Shown piece after piece: positions 11,941-23,182 of a stretch of DNA of 64,000 bases. The stretch lies in contig JAULSU010000006.1 of the NCBI GenBank assembly GCA_030512335.1, positions 4,526,001 to 4,590,000 of the forward strand, given 5' to 3'. Numbering within the stretch: position 1 is the stretch's first letter; each line of letters starts with the position of its first letter. Below the pieces are notes generated by a model that was given only the letters and a program-made list of their open reading frames with translations, was not told the origin of the DNA and made no database searches. The translations under genes were made by a program, and so were the position numbers. Origin of the DNA: Immersiella caudata (taxonomy: Eukaryota > Ascomycota > Sordariomycetes > Sordariales > Lasiosphaeriaceae).

Positions 11941-13796
11941 TTGCGGAGACCCTCGGCTTGGGGCTTAAAAGGGCGGTTCCTCAGGTCCCAACTCGAAGAC
12001 TTTGACAACCTACTCAAGCAGGCTCATCGAAGAGGGGTCCGGGTTATCCTCGACATTCCCCTCAACCACACCTCGATCAAACACCAATGGTCCAGAAGTG
12101 AGTGGCGGCGATCAAGGATGGGGACGGCAACTTCAAGTACTTCTACATCTGGGGCGACGCCATCACAGACGAAAGCGGAAACCAGCGCCCGCCCAGCAAC
12201 TGGGCTAGCGTCTTCGAGGGGTGCATGTGGGAGTGGATGCCCGAAATCGCAAAGTACTACCTGCACGTCTTCGGCAAGGCGCAACCCGATCTCAACTGGG
12301 GAAGTCCTGACGTCAGGAAGGAGTTGTGGAAGGTGCTTCGGTTCTGGCTGGATAAGGGGATTAATGACTTTCCCCAGGATGCTATCAACTGCACTTCCAA
12401 GGTGTGTAATGGGGACTTGTGTCCCGACAAGCGTCTGGGCCAACCGACGGCTTCCGGTTGGTCTGATGCCCCGATTTCTTGGCCGAGCTGGCTCGAACAG
12501 AAGGCCAACGAGATGTTTGCCAACGTGTGAGTTCTGCCTCCCCATGTAAGTCTTTTTGAGCCAGAGCTGAGGTGACATGATTTGCAGCCCCCACGTCCAC
12601 GAATACCTCGCCGAGATGCACCAGCAAGTCTTGCCCCCCACAGTGAGGCTCTGTCCCTGGGGGAGATGCCGTGCTGGATCACGCCCGAGTTGGGCCGGGA
12701 CTTCATTGCGCGCAACCCGCCCGATCGGAGGCAGCTTAGCCCCATCTTGCATTTCGATCACGTCGAGCTGGGTGGGTGCTGCGAGACTTCAAACTCCTCG
12801 AGCTCAAAGCGGCCGTGAGTAAGTGGCAGACGTCCATGGCCGACGCCGGCGGCTGGGACACCATCTGGATGGAGAATCACTACCAAACCCGCGGCGCCAG
12901 TCGGTTTTGCAAACAGGCTGAGAAGAGCCGGCTGGACGTCGCCAAACTCCTCGCCATGTGGTTTTGTACCCTGCGGGGAACTGTCATCCTGTTTCAGGGA
13001 CAAGAGTTGGGAATGAAAAATCCCGAGGAGTTCTCCGAGGACATGATCAAGGACAGTGAGACGCGGCTCTTCTGGAATGCAACCCATGATCGTCTAAAAC
13101 GCGGTGGCGGCAGTGCCCAGAAGCTAGAGAGCGCCAAGAATGCCATCATATCCAAGGGCAGAGATACGTCTCGCATTCCCATTCCCGTACGGAACCACCT
13201 TTACATTCCTATATATATTGATCACAGCTCACCTCTTCTAGTGGAACATCAACAGGGAAACTTCTGGCGGCTTCACAACCAGCAAAGCCGAGCCCTGGCT
13301 TCCCACCCACCCACGTTTTGCTTCGCTGTGCGCCAGAACCCAGCGTAAGGATCCAAAACCGGTCTAGTCGTTCTACCGGGACATGATGCGCTTCCGTAGG
13401 GAGCATCTAGGACTCGCAAGTGACTCTGCCAACCTCTCTCAGTCACCTCGGTTTCCTTTGCTGACCCGGCCCACTGCTCCAACAGACACATGGCACACAC
13501 CAACTCGTCGACGAGCATCCCCCGTCCATCTTTGCTTATACCCGTACCTACAATGCGGAAATGTTTCTCATCGGTATCAACTTTAGCAGCGATTCGGTCG
13601 AGTGGGAAATCCTGAGGCTCAGGAGAAAGGATGGATTCACCTCAAGTTTACTTCTGACCGAGAGCCTTCGGCCGACGAGGTTACAACATTGGAGCTTGGG
13701 CCTTATGAAGGGGTTATATGCGGGCGTGAAAGCGGCGAAGCAGCTTCGTTGAACTCGAGAGACTTCGATTCGAGACTACTTTCCTTCGGGACTTGC
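11941..13796 (+). pseudogene. Decayed, 5'-truncated GH13 alpha-glucosidase, copy B
   Basis: A second GH13 alpha-glucosidase relic, on the plus strand. The first recognisable part is LEDFDNLLKQAHRRGVRVIL, followed by DIPLNHTSIKHQW, YFYIWGDA, QPDLNWGSPDVRKELWK, DKGINDFPQDAINC, GEMPCWITPELG (acid/base Glu kept), a WMENHYQTRGASRF stretch, LFQGQELGM and GRDTSRIPIP. About 70 residues expected at the N-terminus are missing. Two changes remove catalysis: the family GFRMD reads DFPQD, losing the conserved Arg, and ENHDQ reads ENHYQ, losing the transition-state Asp. Frames change at least near 12100, 12560 and 12780, and stops interrupt the tail after 13340. It differs enough from copy A not to be a recent duplicate. 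Confidence 0.83.
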
Positions 13797-13828
13797 TAGA
13801 ATTGAGTGATCGCGTTGCTGCATTCAGC

Positions 13829-15839
13829 TTAAATCTCATATCCCCCAGTGAGACTCATAATGTTGAGGGGATCAATGTCGGCCCGAATCTTCCTCAGTCG
13901 GGCCGCATTCGAAGCACCATACAATTCTTCCGCCGTAGTGTTTGCCAGGGCGTAGTTGGGGAACTGGGTGAAGTCGTTGCTGTAGATCCCTTCCTGAATG
14001 GCCACGGTCTTAAGGCGCTCGATCGAGGCCCGCATCTGAGAGAACCAAAACCCATCTTCGGCTTCACGCCCCCAGGAGAAGAACAAATTCAGCTGTCGTG
14101 CCGCACCGTCAGCACTCAGACTGGACTCAAGTAAGGAAGGGCCAAGAACCCACAGGGAGGGGGGAGTGCGAGTGTAGGTACGCGCTATCAGTCTCAAACT
14201 TGCCGTACTCAGTGAACGGCTCGATGTCGTAGTTTACGCGAATGCCCCGTCCTTGGCGGGATGAAACAATCTTTCCAAAGGCCTGTTTGCAGCAATTAGT
14301 CCCAAGGCTAGAAACAGGGGTGATATTTCGAAACCAACCGCCGTCTCAGCCTTGATCGCCTCGAGGAATGGAGCCGTCAACTTGGAGGTCGACATCGTCG
14401 CAAAGGCTCCGCGCAAGTTGGTCATTTCCACCACCTGCGACGGAAAGACAGCTACAAAGTCTGAAAATCGTCTGGCCCTGAGGGTGTTGACCAGGGACGG
14501 GATTCCATCAAAGTACTTGAATGCGGGTGGCTTTCGGGGTTCGTCGTGGAAGAAAAGAACAAGGGTGGTTGGGCCCAGAGGCGACGCAGCGGTTGTTGTG
14601 ATGATCTGCGTCTTGGGGTCTACGCTGTTCTCGTAGAACTGCATGGTGGCGTTGAGGACGGCAGAAGTTGAAGAAGCCGGGTACATTGCGTATCCGCCCT
14701 ACCCGAGACGTAGTACAGAAGGATGTCAGCTAAGAGGTCTTGAAACTTCCAAAATAGAAATCCTTGAGACATACAAATACCTGCCCCGGCTGCGGGTGTG
14801 TGAAAAAAGTGGCAGATGTGACAATACCAAAGCGGTTCAGTCCGCCCTTGAGAGCGAAGAACAGGTCCTTGTTTTCTGTTGCCGAGGCCGTGGTCATCGT
14901 GCCATTCTACCAGCCTGTTAGCTGTATCAAGCTACCCAAATGTAGCAGCGGAAACGGGCACATGCTGGCAATACAACATTGAAGTTCTTCACGGTGTCGC
15001 AGGTGAGTCCTATTGGTGGCACGGTTCATGAGCTTTTGTTGGGTGTACCGATCCGGGCAACGAACCATATTGGTTTGTTTTCCTGTAAGTCTCCAGTTAG
15101 CAGGATTCTCTGACACATTTTCGGTCCAACAAACGTTGCGTACCACGAATAGCCTCCACCGAGGGTGAACCCGCCTACGCCGGGTCCAACCACTCTGCCC
15201 CCAACGACGTTCAAGCCTGTCCCTTCCAACTTGGCAAAAACCTCGGACCATCTCTAAGTGGGTGGAGGTGTCAGATCCCACTCAAGCCATACTTCAAGTC
15301 TCTCATGTCGACAAGGAAAGGCCATTGACGTACCGCTCCAAAGCCGATCTCGGCTGTCGTCTTATCCGCCGAGACGACGACTTGATTCAAGCGCTCCAGG
15401 GAGATATGAACGCCAGAGGTGCTCGAGAAGCCGGGATTGGAGGTGTGTCCCCCGGACATGACGGCGAAGGGGGCCTGGTGTTTGCCGATGATCTTGAGGA
15501 TGGAGGACACATCGTCGGGGGACCCGACCTGGACGATGCATGACGGCAACTGGTTCGACGACTGAAACCAATGCCTCGCGCTGTGGTGTGGAGAGAAAAT
15601 TGAGGCTGTTCTTCTGGTCAGCAAGTCTGGAATATCTCGGACTGACCTAATGGCGTGCAAAGCAACCTACATCCCCTGGGAAGTACCACAGCGCTGTTTG
15701 TGGAGACTCGTGCCGCGATTTCCGTGCAAACCTCGACCAGCTGCCCGGGCCTGCCGCCCCTGATCTCACCGACGACAACCGAACTCGTCGCGGTGGACAA
15801 CAGCAGGGCCAGGCAAGAAAGTATCCGGATGGCCGTCAT
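13829..15839 (-). CDS. Secreted FAD-linked (berberine-bridge-type) oxidase
   Basis: A PCMH-type flavoprotein oxidase of the BBE/6-hydroxynicotine-oxidase-like family. Such enzymes oxidise alcohols, sugars or secondary metabolites with O2. Nine exons join in phase: 15839-15671, 15626-15334, 15253-15144, 15082-15066, 15009-14975, 14906-14781, 14698-14339, 14282-14182 and 14120-13829, giving 500 residues. A signal peptide (MTAIRILSCLALLLSTATSS) is followed by the FAD-binding part with FAVMSGGHTSNPG, where His117 is the likely covalent flavin site, then VVGGRVVGPGVGGFTLGGG, TCDTVKNFN, LFFALKGGLNRFGIVT, and the BBE C-terminus NYALANTTAEELYGA. The fourth exon is only 17 bases. The junction 14975/14906 is the least certain; it leaves the protein a few residues short of the usual ADG loop. 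It lies just beside the terpene synthase fusion and may act in the same pathway, but a role in polymer oxidation is equally open. Confidence 0.8.
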
Positions 15840-16335
15840 GATGGGGTGGAAGTGACTGACCGATGGTGGTTGGGAATCAGGGGCGAACCGCAAAAACTCC
15901 CGCGAATGCCCTGAAAACTGCGCCGGTAACTAGCTTCGTCATTTACTTCTTTTCAATCCCCTTGTTTTCAACGTCATGAATGTCAGATTCCGGCTGATGG
16001 TGAAGCGAAAGGGGATGTCCGGTCAGGCGCTAAACAACGCCACATGGAGGATGACGACATGATTCTGCAAACAACGAGTACTTGGTGCTGACTACGGCAA
16101 GGAGAGGTATATTATCACTGGCACCGAAGGGTTTGCCGTCGTCTCATCTCCAATGGCAGCTGAGTTCCGGACATGGGCGCCAGGCTCCAAGACAGGAAAA
16201 GAAAGTAGTTAGTGGGTACAAAGGAGAAGATTCCCGTCATAAGCTAGGTTGGTTCGAAATGAAAGAAAAGCTGAGGAACAAACTCAACCCATCTCAGAGG
16301 TACCCAAGCAAAAAGCCCATTGGAATCCCCTTCGT
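15840..16335. other. Intergenic between FAD oxidase and terpene synthase fusion
   Basis: About 500 bases upstream of the FAD oxidase and downstream of the fusion gene; both are on the minus strand. I see no gene or clear regulatory motif. Confidence 0.4.
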
Positions 16336-19154
16336 TCAATCAATAAGGTAATCACACTCAAACTTATCCACTGCCGGCTTCGGAATCAACCTCAACCTTG
16401 CAAGCTCATGAAGCGTACCAAAAATGGAATGGTAAGAATCAACCGTCCCATGAAAGCCAAAGTGTCGTGCCTTGCGAAGGCTGGTCGTCATGGGAGCGTC
16501 GCCAATAACGGCAGAGTCCGAGAAGGAAAAGATTCGCGCCCGGTATTGGTCGGCGAAGGGGTCGAGGAGTAGGTTGTTTTCCTTTACCAGCTCCGTCCAT
16601 GCAGCTTCGACCTCGGGCTGGAGGGACCATTCTAGGAGGCTGTTGGTTGAGCGGAGGGTTGCTTGGGGGCCGTGGCTGTCAGGTCTGTTAGCACAGGTTT
16701 CGATCTATCGATGTGCGGGGGAACATACCCTCTTGGAGTGGTAGGAGACGGCAAAGTCATCACGCGGTACTTAGTCTCATCATCCTCCGGCGGAGTCCAG
16801 TCGACGTTGTACCACTGGGCAAGGAGAGGCCACAGTCGACCCCAGGTGAAACAATGCCCGTCATGAATGTTGAACGCCTGATTCGCCGTCTTGTCGCTGA
16901 GAACCATCCACTCTTCAAAGTAGGCATTCAGCATGGCGCTGCTCTGGACTTGTTCCCTATCCCACGCGCTGTAGTCGCCGGGGAAACGGAGTGGCTGCTT
17001 TAAACGCGCCTGCACGGCAGCGTAGATGCCGAAGCCGACAAGGTGGTTGAGGGAGCCGTCGGGGACCGCACCGACGATATAGGATGGGCGAGCCACACCC
17101 CATGATGCGCCTACTGATTTGCAGTAGGCGTACAGGGTGTCTTCTTGCTCGTAGTAGAAGTTTCGATCAAGGGTCACGCGGGGGTCAGATTCGAAGGCGG
17201 GGACTTGAGCAGGTCCCAGGTAGAATGCGTAGTGCTTAGTTCCTGTTTGTAGGAGGAACCGCTTGGGCTTCAGCTGCGTCTGCTGCAGTGCTGCGATGAA
17301 GTTGGTAAACATGGTGGCTGTTGAACTATTAGCGCGACTGCCCTTCACCCCCTGGATTGGTGGCTGGAAGATTGGAATCTCACAATTGACGGTGGCAAGC
17401 TCGTCTGCATTTGCCCACAAGTTCAACACGTCGCCCTTGGGTGCTGGCTGCAGGTAAGAAAAGTAGAAGATATGATCACTGTTTGGCTGAGGTCAGTATA
17501 TAATAGTGCACGTCATTCAGGGACTGGTTGGAACATACACTTGTGAAACCTTGTCAGACAGACGGCGGGCAATCTCAAAAGATTCAGACCGGAAGTCGAC
17601 AGCCAAGTGTTCGACACGGCCCGCGCTGTCGCCCAGACCGGCGAAGAAGTTGGACGGTGGTGGCCGCGAACCGAGGCAGATGATCTTCTTCCAGCGGCGT
17701 GATGCTGACAGAACTTGCACCATGTGGTACCCGGAGAGTCCAGTGGCGCCTGTGACCAGAGCTGTGAGGCCCTCATCTGCGTCTCCTGGGTATGTCGGGA
17801 GTCCGTGGCAGATGCCGACGGAACGGACAATCTGCGTGTTGGACTGAGTCTTCGACGGTGCAGGAGGAGGCGGAGAATCCGAACTATGTAGCACCTTGAC
17901 CTGGTATCGCTTGGCTGTGCTGCACCATTTGAGGTGCGTGTCTGCCAAAGACACAATGTGGCGCATCACAGAAGCGACGGCCATGAATGTCTCTCGGGGC
18001 GCTGCGCTGGCCGCAAGACAAATGTCGGCCACTGCATCAAGAGCCAGTGCGACGCTCTGATTGTGATTCTCAGCGACTGACTTGACTGAGTCGGCAAGGA
18101 GAGCGTCATCAACCTTGTTTTTCTGGAAGCCGGCGCTGCGCAGCAACACAATCACCGCATTCAGGGGCTCGCCCTCTTCCATATCCCGCTCCAGACCGAT
18201 GAGGTCATTCTGAAGACCTGCGGCGCGTGAGACTTGCATCTGCAAGTTATCCCACACAGGAGCTGACTTCCATTCAGGGGGTAGATACTTGCACTTGATG
18301 ACTTCGAAAAAGGGGTTCAGGGAGATGGTCCGGCAGCGGAATTGCATGTAAGTAGACAGGTCACCGGGAATCGCGCCCCGTATGAAGCGCGCTTCCTCGG
18401 CATGAGCGTGGAACACCACTACAATCGCTTTGAAGAAGGCGCGAAAGCTGTCATCGGGCAGGTGTGCCTTGCAGTGACTGACCAGAGTCCTAGTCAAAGT
18501 CGGGACCCGTGAGTCGACAGCTCGGGGACTTTCCCCAGGTCTCCCTGAATAAATTCCTGTTAGTGATACTTCTCAAAACTCCGATATCGAGTGTTTTTAC
18601 CCCTTTTGACGCGCCTCAACATCTCCAAGGCGTTGTCGAACCAAGGCCATGCGCAAGCGAAGGAAAGTCGTTGCTCCACAACAGCTACGCACTCAATGAG
18701 AGTCTCTTCTCGGCTCATCGGATCCAGGGTTTCCAGGATGTCATCCATGGCACATGCGAAGGAAAGCCATGCGGTGAAGCAGATGTAGAGAGACTCATCT
18801 CTGATGTAGGGAAAGAAGGTCTTGATTGCGGCGACCTCGGCTGCACACTTTTTGTGAAAGCCGTCGTTGTGAGTCTCATGAGGGAAAAGACGAGTCTTGA
18901 ACCGAACGTGACTCAACAAGACTCTGCTAGTGTCCCACTCAGACGACTGCAGACTTTCCAATGCTGCAGAGTCTGCGAAAGATGGAACGTCCAGCTGGTG
19001 GGCCGTTAGATTGGGGGGATACGCAAAACGTCAAGGTTTAACTTACCGTGTAGTCAAACTCACGCTTAGTGGCAATCCTCACGATCTTCTTCCCCGGAAG
19101 CAAACTTCCCTGGAGAGATGCTTCATACTCGTTGGCGCTCTTCGTGGAAGCCAT
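16336..19154 (-). CDS. Terpene synthase - PRISE reductase fusion
   Basis: A bifunctional protein of 869 residues. Exons: 19154-19047, 18994-18601, 18556-17539, 17478-16729, 16675-16336; all introns are GT..AG. Residues 1 to about 390 are a class I terpene synthase. They carry the Mg-binding Asp-rich motif CAMDDILE (Asp120, Asp121, Glu124), an NSE-like motif NDLIGLERD (284-292, with Gly and Asp at positions usually Ser and Glu), FRCRTISLNPF as the diphosphate-sensing Arg region, and a C-terminal W-x5-RY pair (Trp378, Arg384-Tyr385). After a linker with PPPPAP, residues from about 425 are a PRISE (progesterone 5-beta-reductase/iridoid synthase-like) SDR: ALVTGATGLSGYHMV (Rossmann GxxGxxG, 437-443), SRPPPSNFFAGLG, LQTGTKHYAFYLGP (Lys588) and NFYYEQED (Tyr615/616). 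Both domains lie in one uninterrupted frame across 18497-17539, so the fusion is not an annotation artefact. Predicted roles are cyclisation of a prenyl diphosphate and NADPH-dependent reduction of an enal or enone; substrates are unknown. Confidence 0.9.
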
Positions 19155-19206
19155 CAGGGGGGTTCAGGGAGTGCTCGTTCAGGGGGGGAATTCAGGGGGT
19201 TCAGAG
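19153..19206 (-). promoter_or_regulatory. Clustered CCCTGAA repeats before the fusion gene
   Basis: Five near-copies of TTCAGGG (CCCTGAA on the coding strand) lie within 54 bases, starting at the ATG of the fusion gene: about 19153, 19163, 19178, 19191 and 19200. Some have longer G runs. The CCCCT core matches the general stress-response element, and runs of C/G also occur in zinc-finger sites, but binding is only inferred. They could lie in the 5' leader and act at RNA level. Confidence 0.35.
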
Positions 19207-20657
19207 TGGATGAAGAAGACGGGGAGAAGAACAAGACCAGTGAAAAGGCGGGAATGTCGAGGGGTAGGAACGCAGGTACAAGTGGCCCTTCTTCATGCCA
19301 GCTTTTGGCTCTTGAAGATCGAGTCTTGAGAGATACGTCCCTTTGCAGAACGTGACCAGGATATACTCGCTTAACTGCATATTTCTGGTTTGGCAAATTC
19401 CCCTGCCCAGACAGTGCGACTGGACAGTGACGAGACATGTCGGCATGCAGGTCAAGTGCAGCTCTAGTGGGGGCGCTTCTAGCCGCTGGGAATGCACATC
19501 AATCCGGTCAACGACATGTCATTCGCCATTTGTCGAGGGGGACATGTAGCTTCGCCGCATGGGTGCTCGCCATGATTATGGAATCATGGACACTCCGAGA
19601 CGATAAGGGCATGTCAACAGCTGAATTCTGCATGGCATCAGCTTGGCGCGACGGCCCTCCCAGTTTCTACAAGCCCAGCCGATGCACGTGTTTTATGATC
19701 ATGAAAATCCCTCGGGTTACGCTCGGCGATGCTCTCGGCGATGCGCTGTGCGTGTTGGTTGGGATCCAGCTGTGCAGGCTTGATCCTGTGAACCACCGCG
19801 GTGATCGGGTTTGACCCGTACTTGCCTATCATTACCCATTGACAAGCGAGTGTCTTAGCTTTTCTTTTGTCTCTCCTTGGCAGACTAACACAGCCCTGTG
19901 GTCGGGTTTGGTTAGATTGGTCCATCACCCGCACCATGGGCCAAAGCTACTGCATGCAAGGCGCATCCTGCACGCGGGGTATGAGGGTGCAGCAAGACAT
20001 GATGGACACATACTTTGCGTCATAGCGTGTAGTTGAAGTTGGTCGGTAGGATCCAATGGTACCTGACCCTGCAACGCACTGCACTATCACGGCCGCGGAG
20101 GCGCGATGGATGAGAATGGCTCAGACGGTAGCAAAAGAACCATGCATCTGCCGGGGGAGTTTTACTCCGGCCAAAAATGGGATAGACGGCGATGTTACCC
20201 AGGCCTGGTGTCGGATATCAGCGAATCAGGTTCCCCAGGAGCGTGTTATCTTGCTCTGACAGGAACTGCCAGGATCCTAGTGTTGATAACACTGCTCATG
20301 TGATCAGTTTGCCGCCAGCCATTGCACGATGGAACCCAACTGCATGGTCGAGTTCGAGTGCATGATCGAGTTCAAGTGCATGATCGGCCCCGACGGCCTT
20401 CGGGACGCGGTGGTCCGCACTCAGACAGGTCCCCTCTTCTGGCACACACTAGTTTCGACAAGAGAGTCACACAGCAGCAGCCATTGCCGTCCTCGGTACT
20501 GCACGGGACAACACGCTCCTACCATATGAACCTCGTGTGTTCAGCACCGGTGACATGGAGAGTCGGATACCCGTTCCATGTCCGCTTTTCGACCCCTATC
20601 TTCATCCCCTCCTACACTTCTTCCCTATTACACGACCCAGAGAGACCAAAAGGTAGC
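19155..20657. other. Divergent intergenic region, fusion gene / P450
   Basis: A 1.5 kb region between two divergently transcribed genes, the fusion enzyme (-) and the P450 (+). It therefore probably holds both promoters. It contains the CCCTGAA cluster at the left and an 18-base tandem repeat at the right. No protein gene is supported inside. Confidence 0.45.
20341..20394 (+). repeat. Imperfect 18-base tandem repeat, three units
   Basis: Three consecutive 18-base units start at 20341, 20359 and 20377. The first two differ at two bases (TGCATGGTCGAGTTCGAG and TGCATGATCGAGTTCAAG); the third keeps the first ten bases of the second and then diverges. It lies about 300 bases before the P450 start. 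It could be an array of binding sites or chance slippage. Confidence 0.6.
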
Positions 20658-22590
20658 ATGGCTTCGCCTGAGTTGATTGCAGTGAGCGTGCTTGCCAGCG
20701 CCAGCGGCGTGGTGGCACACCTCGCTGTCTTTCGCAAGGGCGAGTGGGATGTAGCATCACCATCCATCTTTGTCTTCTACGTCGTCAGCTTTGCCTTGCT
20801 GTTTCTACCAGCCCATTTTCATCTTGGTTTTCCCATCTATTCGGCATTCAGCGCAGCTGGCTACCATGTCGCCGGTCTTTTCACGAGCATGCTCGTCTAT
20901 CGTGCCTGGTTCCACAAGCTCTCACAGTTTCCGGGACCCTTCCTCGCCCGCCTCACCACTTTCTACATAACAGCGCGGTCTATGAAGAAGCTGCATCTCT
21001 ACGAAGAGGTGCAGAAGCTCCATGCCGAACATGGCGACTTTGTCCGCTTGGCACCCAGGGAGCTGTCCATCGCAGCCCTTGAGGCCGTAAAAGCAATCTA
21101 CGGCACCCAGTCACCCACTTCCAAGGGCCCGTGGTATACCCTTCTGGAGCCACGGACTCCGCTTTTCATGGCTCGGGATAAGCAAGAACACGCAAGACGC
21201 CGGAAGGTGTGGGATCAGGGATTCAGCACTAAGGGTGGGTCTAACCATCCTCAGCTCTTCTGTCTGCTTACCACCGCAACCCTCAGCGCTCCAGGACTAC
21301 AACCCGCGGATTACCAAGGCCATCGACCAGCTCCTCGGCGTGATGGAACGTCATCAGCGGGCGGGTCAGAGCATGGACGTCACCAAGTTCTTTGCCTTTT
21401 TCGTCTTCGACATTATGGAAGACTTGGCCTTCAACAAGTCGTCCAACATGCTGGCCGACGAAAAGGAGGCCTACATCTTCGAAACCATCCGTGCCGACAT
21501 GTTCAACATTGCGCTCTTCACTCACCTCCCTTGGCTCCTCCCTTTCCTCAAGAGAACTCCAATCCTCAACCACAACTATCTCAAGTTCTGGAACTGGATT
21601 CAAGCCCAGATCGATGAACGGAGCCGTGTATGTTGTGCTTTGTATTGCAACTAAAACACAGCGTCACTGACATCGCGTTGCAGAACGAGCCAAAATCCCG
21701 CGACATCTTCTCCTACATTCTCGAGGCCTACAACAAGGGCCCCAAGACAAAGCGGGACAAATGGAATCTCCACGGCGATGCCCAGCTCATCGTCATTGCG
21801 GGGAGCGACAGCGTGGCCGCCGTCCTAACCCATGTGTTCTTCCATCTGGCCCTTGATCCCACTCTTGCCGACACTCTGCGTGCCGAGTTCGATGCTTTGC
21901 CCGACCTATCTCATGACAACCTCGTCACAGTGCCGTTGCTAGATGCTGTTATCAATGAGACCATGAGACTTCATCCGCCTGTGGCTTCCGGAACGCAGAG
22001 GGTGACACCTCCCGAGGGGCTTTGGATTGGCGATACTCACATTCCGGGGGACGTGATTGTACAAGTGGTGAGTTGCTTCAGATTCTCCAGAGCTTTGACT
22101 CCGCCAATAAGTATTGACTGCAAATAGCCTTCTTACACCGTCTTTCGCGGTACGTTACATCCTTGCAGTCTGACCCCTGAACCGCCAGTAATGGGACTAA
22201 CATGTCCCAATTTCAGATCCCCGCGCTTTTGAGCGCCCCGACGACTTCATCCCCGAGAGGTGGACCACACGACCAGAGTTGGTCAGGGACCGTTCAGTCT
22301 TCATACCCTTCAACATTGGTAGGTCACTTCAAAACCCGTATTTTAAGCTGAGAGACGCTGAAACCCCCCTTCCAGGTCCATACGCATGTGTTGGAAAGCG
22401 CCTCGCCCTCCTCGAGATCCGAAGAGTCGTTGGAGAGGTACTTGCAAAGTATTACATCTCCTTTGCAAAGAGCGAGACCAAAGACGTGTTTTTGGAGGAA
22501 AAGGAGGACACTTTTACTACCGTTTCCGGTGCTCTCCCGCTGACTTTCACCCCAAGAGGGAAGACGCCAGTAGGGAGTGTTGAGGCCTAG
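20658..22590 (+). CDS. Cytochrome P450 monooxygenase
   Basis: A microsomal haem-thiolate monooxygenase of 546 residues, resembling the tryprostatin-hydroxylase-like fungal P450s of secondary metabolism. Exons: 20658-21234, 21287-21627, 21684-22067, 22128-22149, 22217-22318, 22376-22590. The N-terminus has several hydrophobic segments (for example FVFYVVSFALLFLPAHF) for membrane anchoring, then a PGPF hinge. The I-helix motif AGSDS is at 345-349, the K-helix ETMR at 398-401, and FNIGPYACVGKRLAL gives the haem ligand Cys480. The fourth exon is only 22 bases. The start ATG is the first that gives the hydrophobic anchor; the frame stays open upstream but looks unlike protein. Divergent from the terpene synthase fusion, it is the natural candidate to oxidise the cyclised product, perhaps giving the carbonyl that the PRISE domain needs. 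Confidence 0.9.
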
Positions 22591-23182
22591 AGCGGTTACT
22601 CGTAGGTTTCAGTTATGTTTGTGAAGTGTTAGGTTCTGGGGTTCCCGTGGTGGTGGGAGAATGCATGTGCTCGGATCAAAATTTCCTGAGCGGAAGAAAC
22701 AATACACTATGGTTTCTGCCACTACTTGCATGGCGATGATAGGACACCGAGGCTTGAGATGGTTTAGTGATGCCTATCCTCTTTCTATCGCAAGCTTTCC
22801 CAAGATTCTTGTTGTCTCATGGCTCGGAAAGGGGCGGAACCAGACAACAGCAGTGACTTCGCCACCCCTTTTCTGGGTCGTGACTTGACAGTCTTTAATC
22901 TTGTCGATGGATATTTCTGACCGCGTGTGCACGTATGTTCTCCCAACCTCGCACAGATCCATATGGAAGTGCGCGGACCCGGATAGGAAGACTTCTCCTC
23001 CAACTCGACTGCATCGGCTCGCCGTACCTAATGTTACCCACGTCCAGGGGCGCATTACCCGAGGTACGCACGCGGCACAGCGATCTTGACTCCCAGTTAC
23101 ACGAAAGAGGCAAAACACGGCAACAGTTTATGCAAGGCGAGGTATCAATTTCTTTTATTCGTCCTATGTATGACATATATCC
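22591..23182. other. Intergenic, convergent 3' ends
   Basis: Region between the 3' ends of the P450 (+) and the DAAO-like gene (-). No gene is recognised; it probably holds both terminators and 3' untranslated regions. Confidence 0.4.

Noticed and set aside
20322..20657. Upstream in-frame extension of the P450 reading frame
   Set aside because: It translates the 18-base tandem repeat and low-quality sequence; the ATG at 20658 gives the normal membrane anchor.
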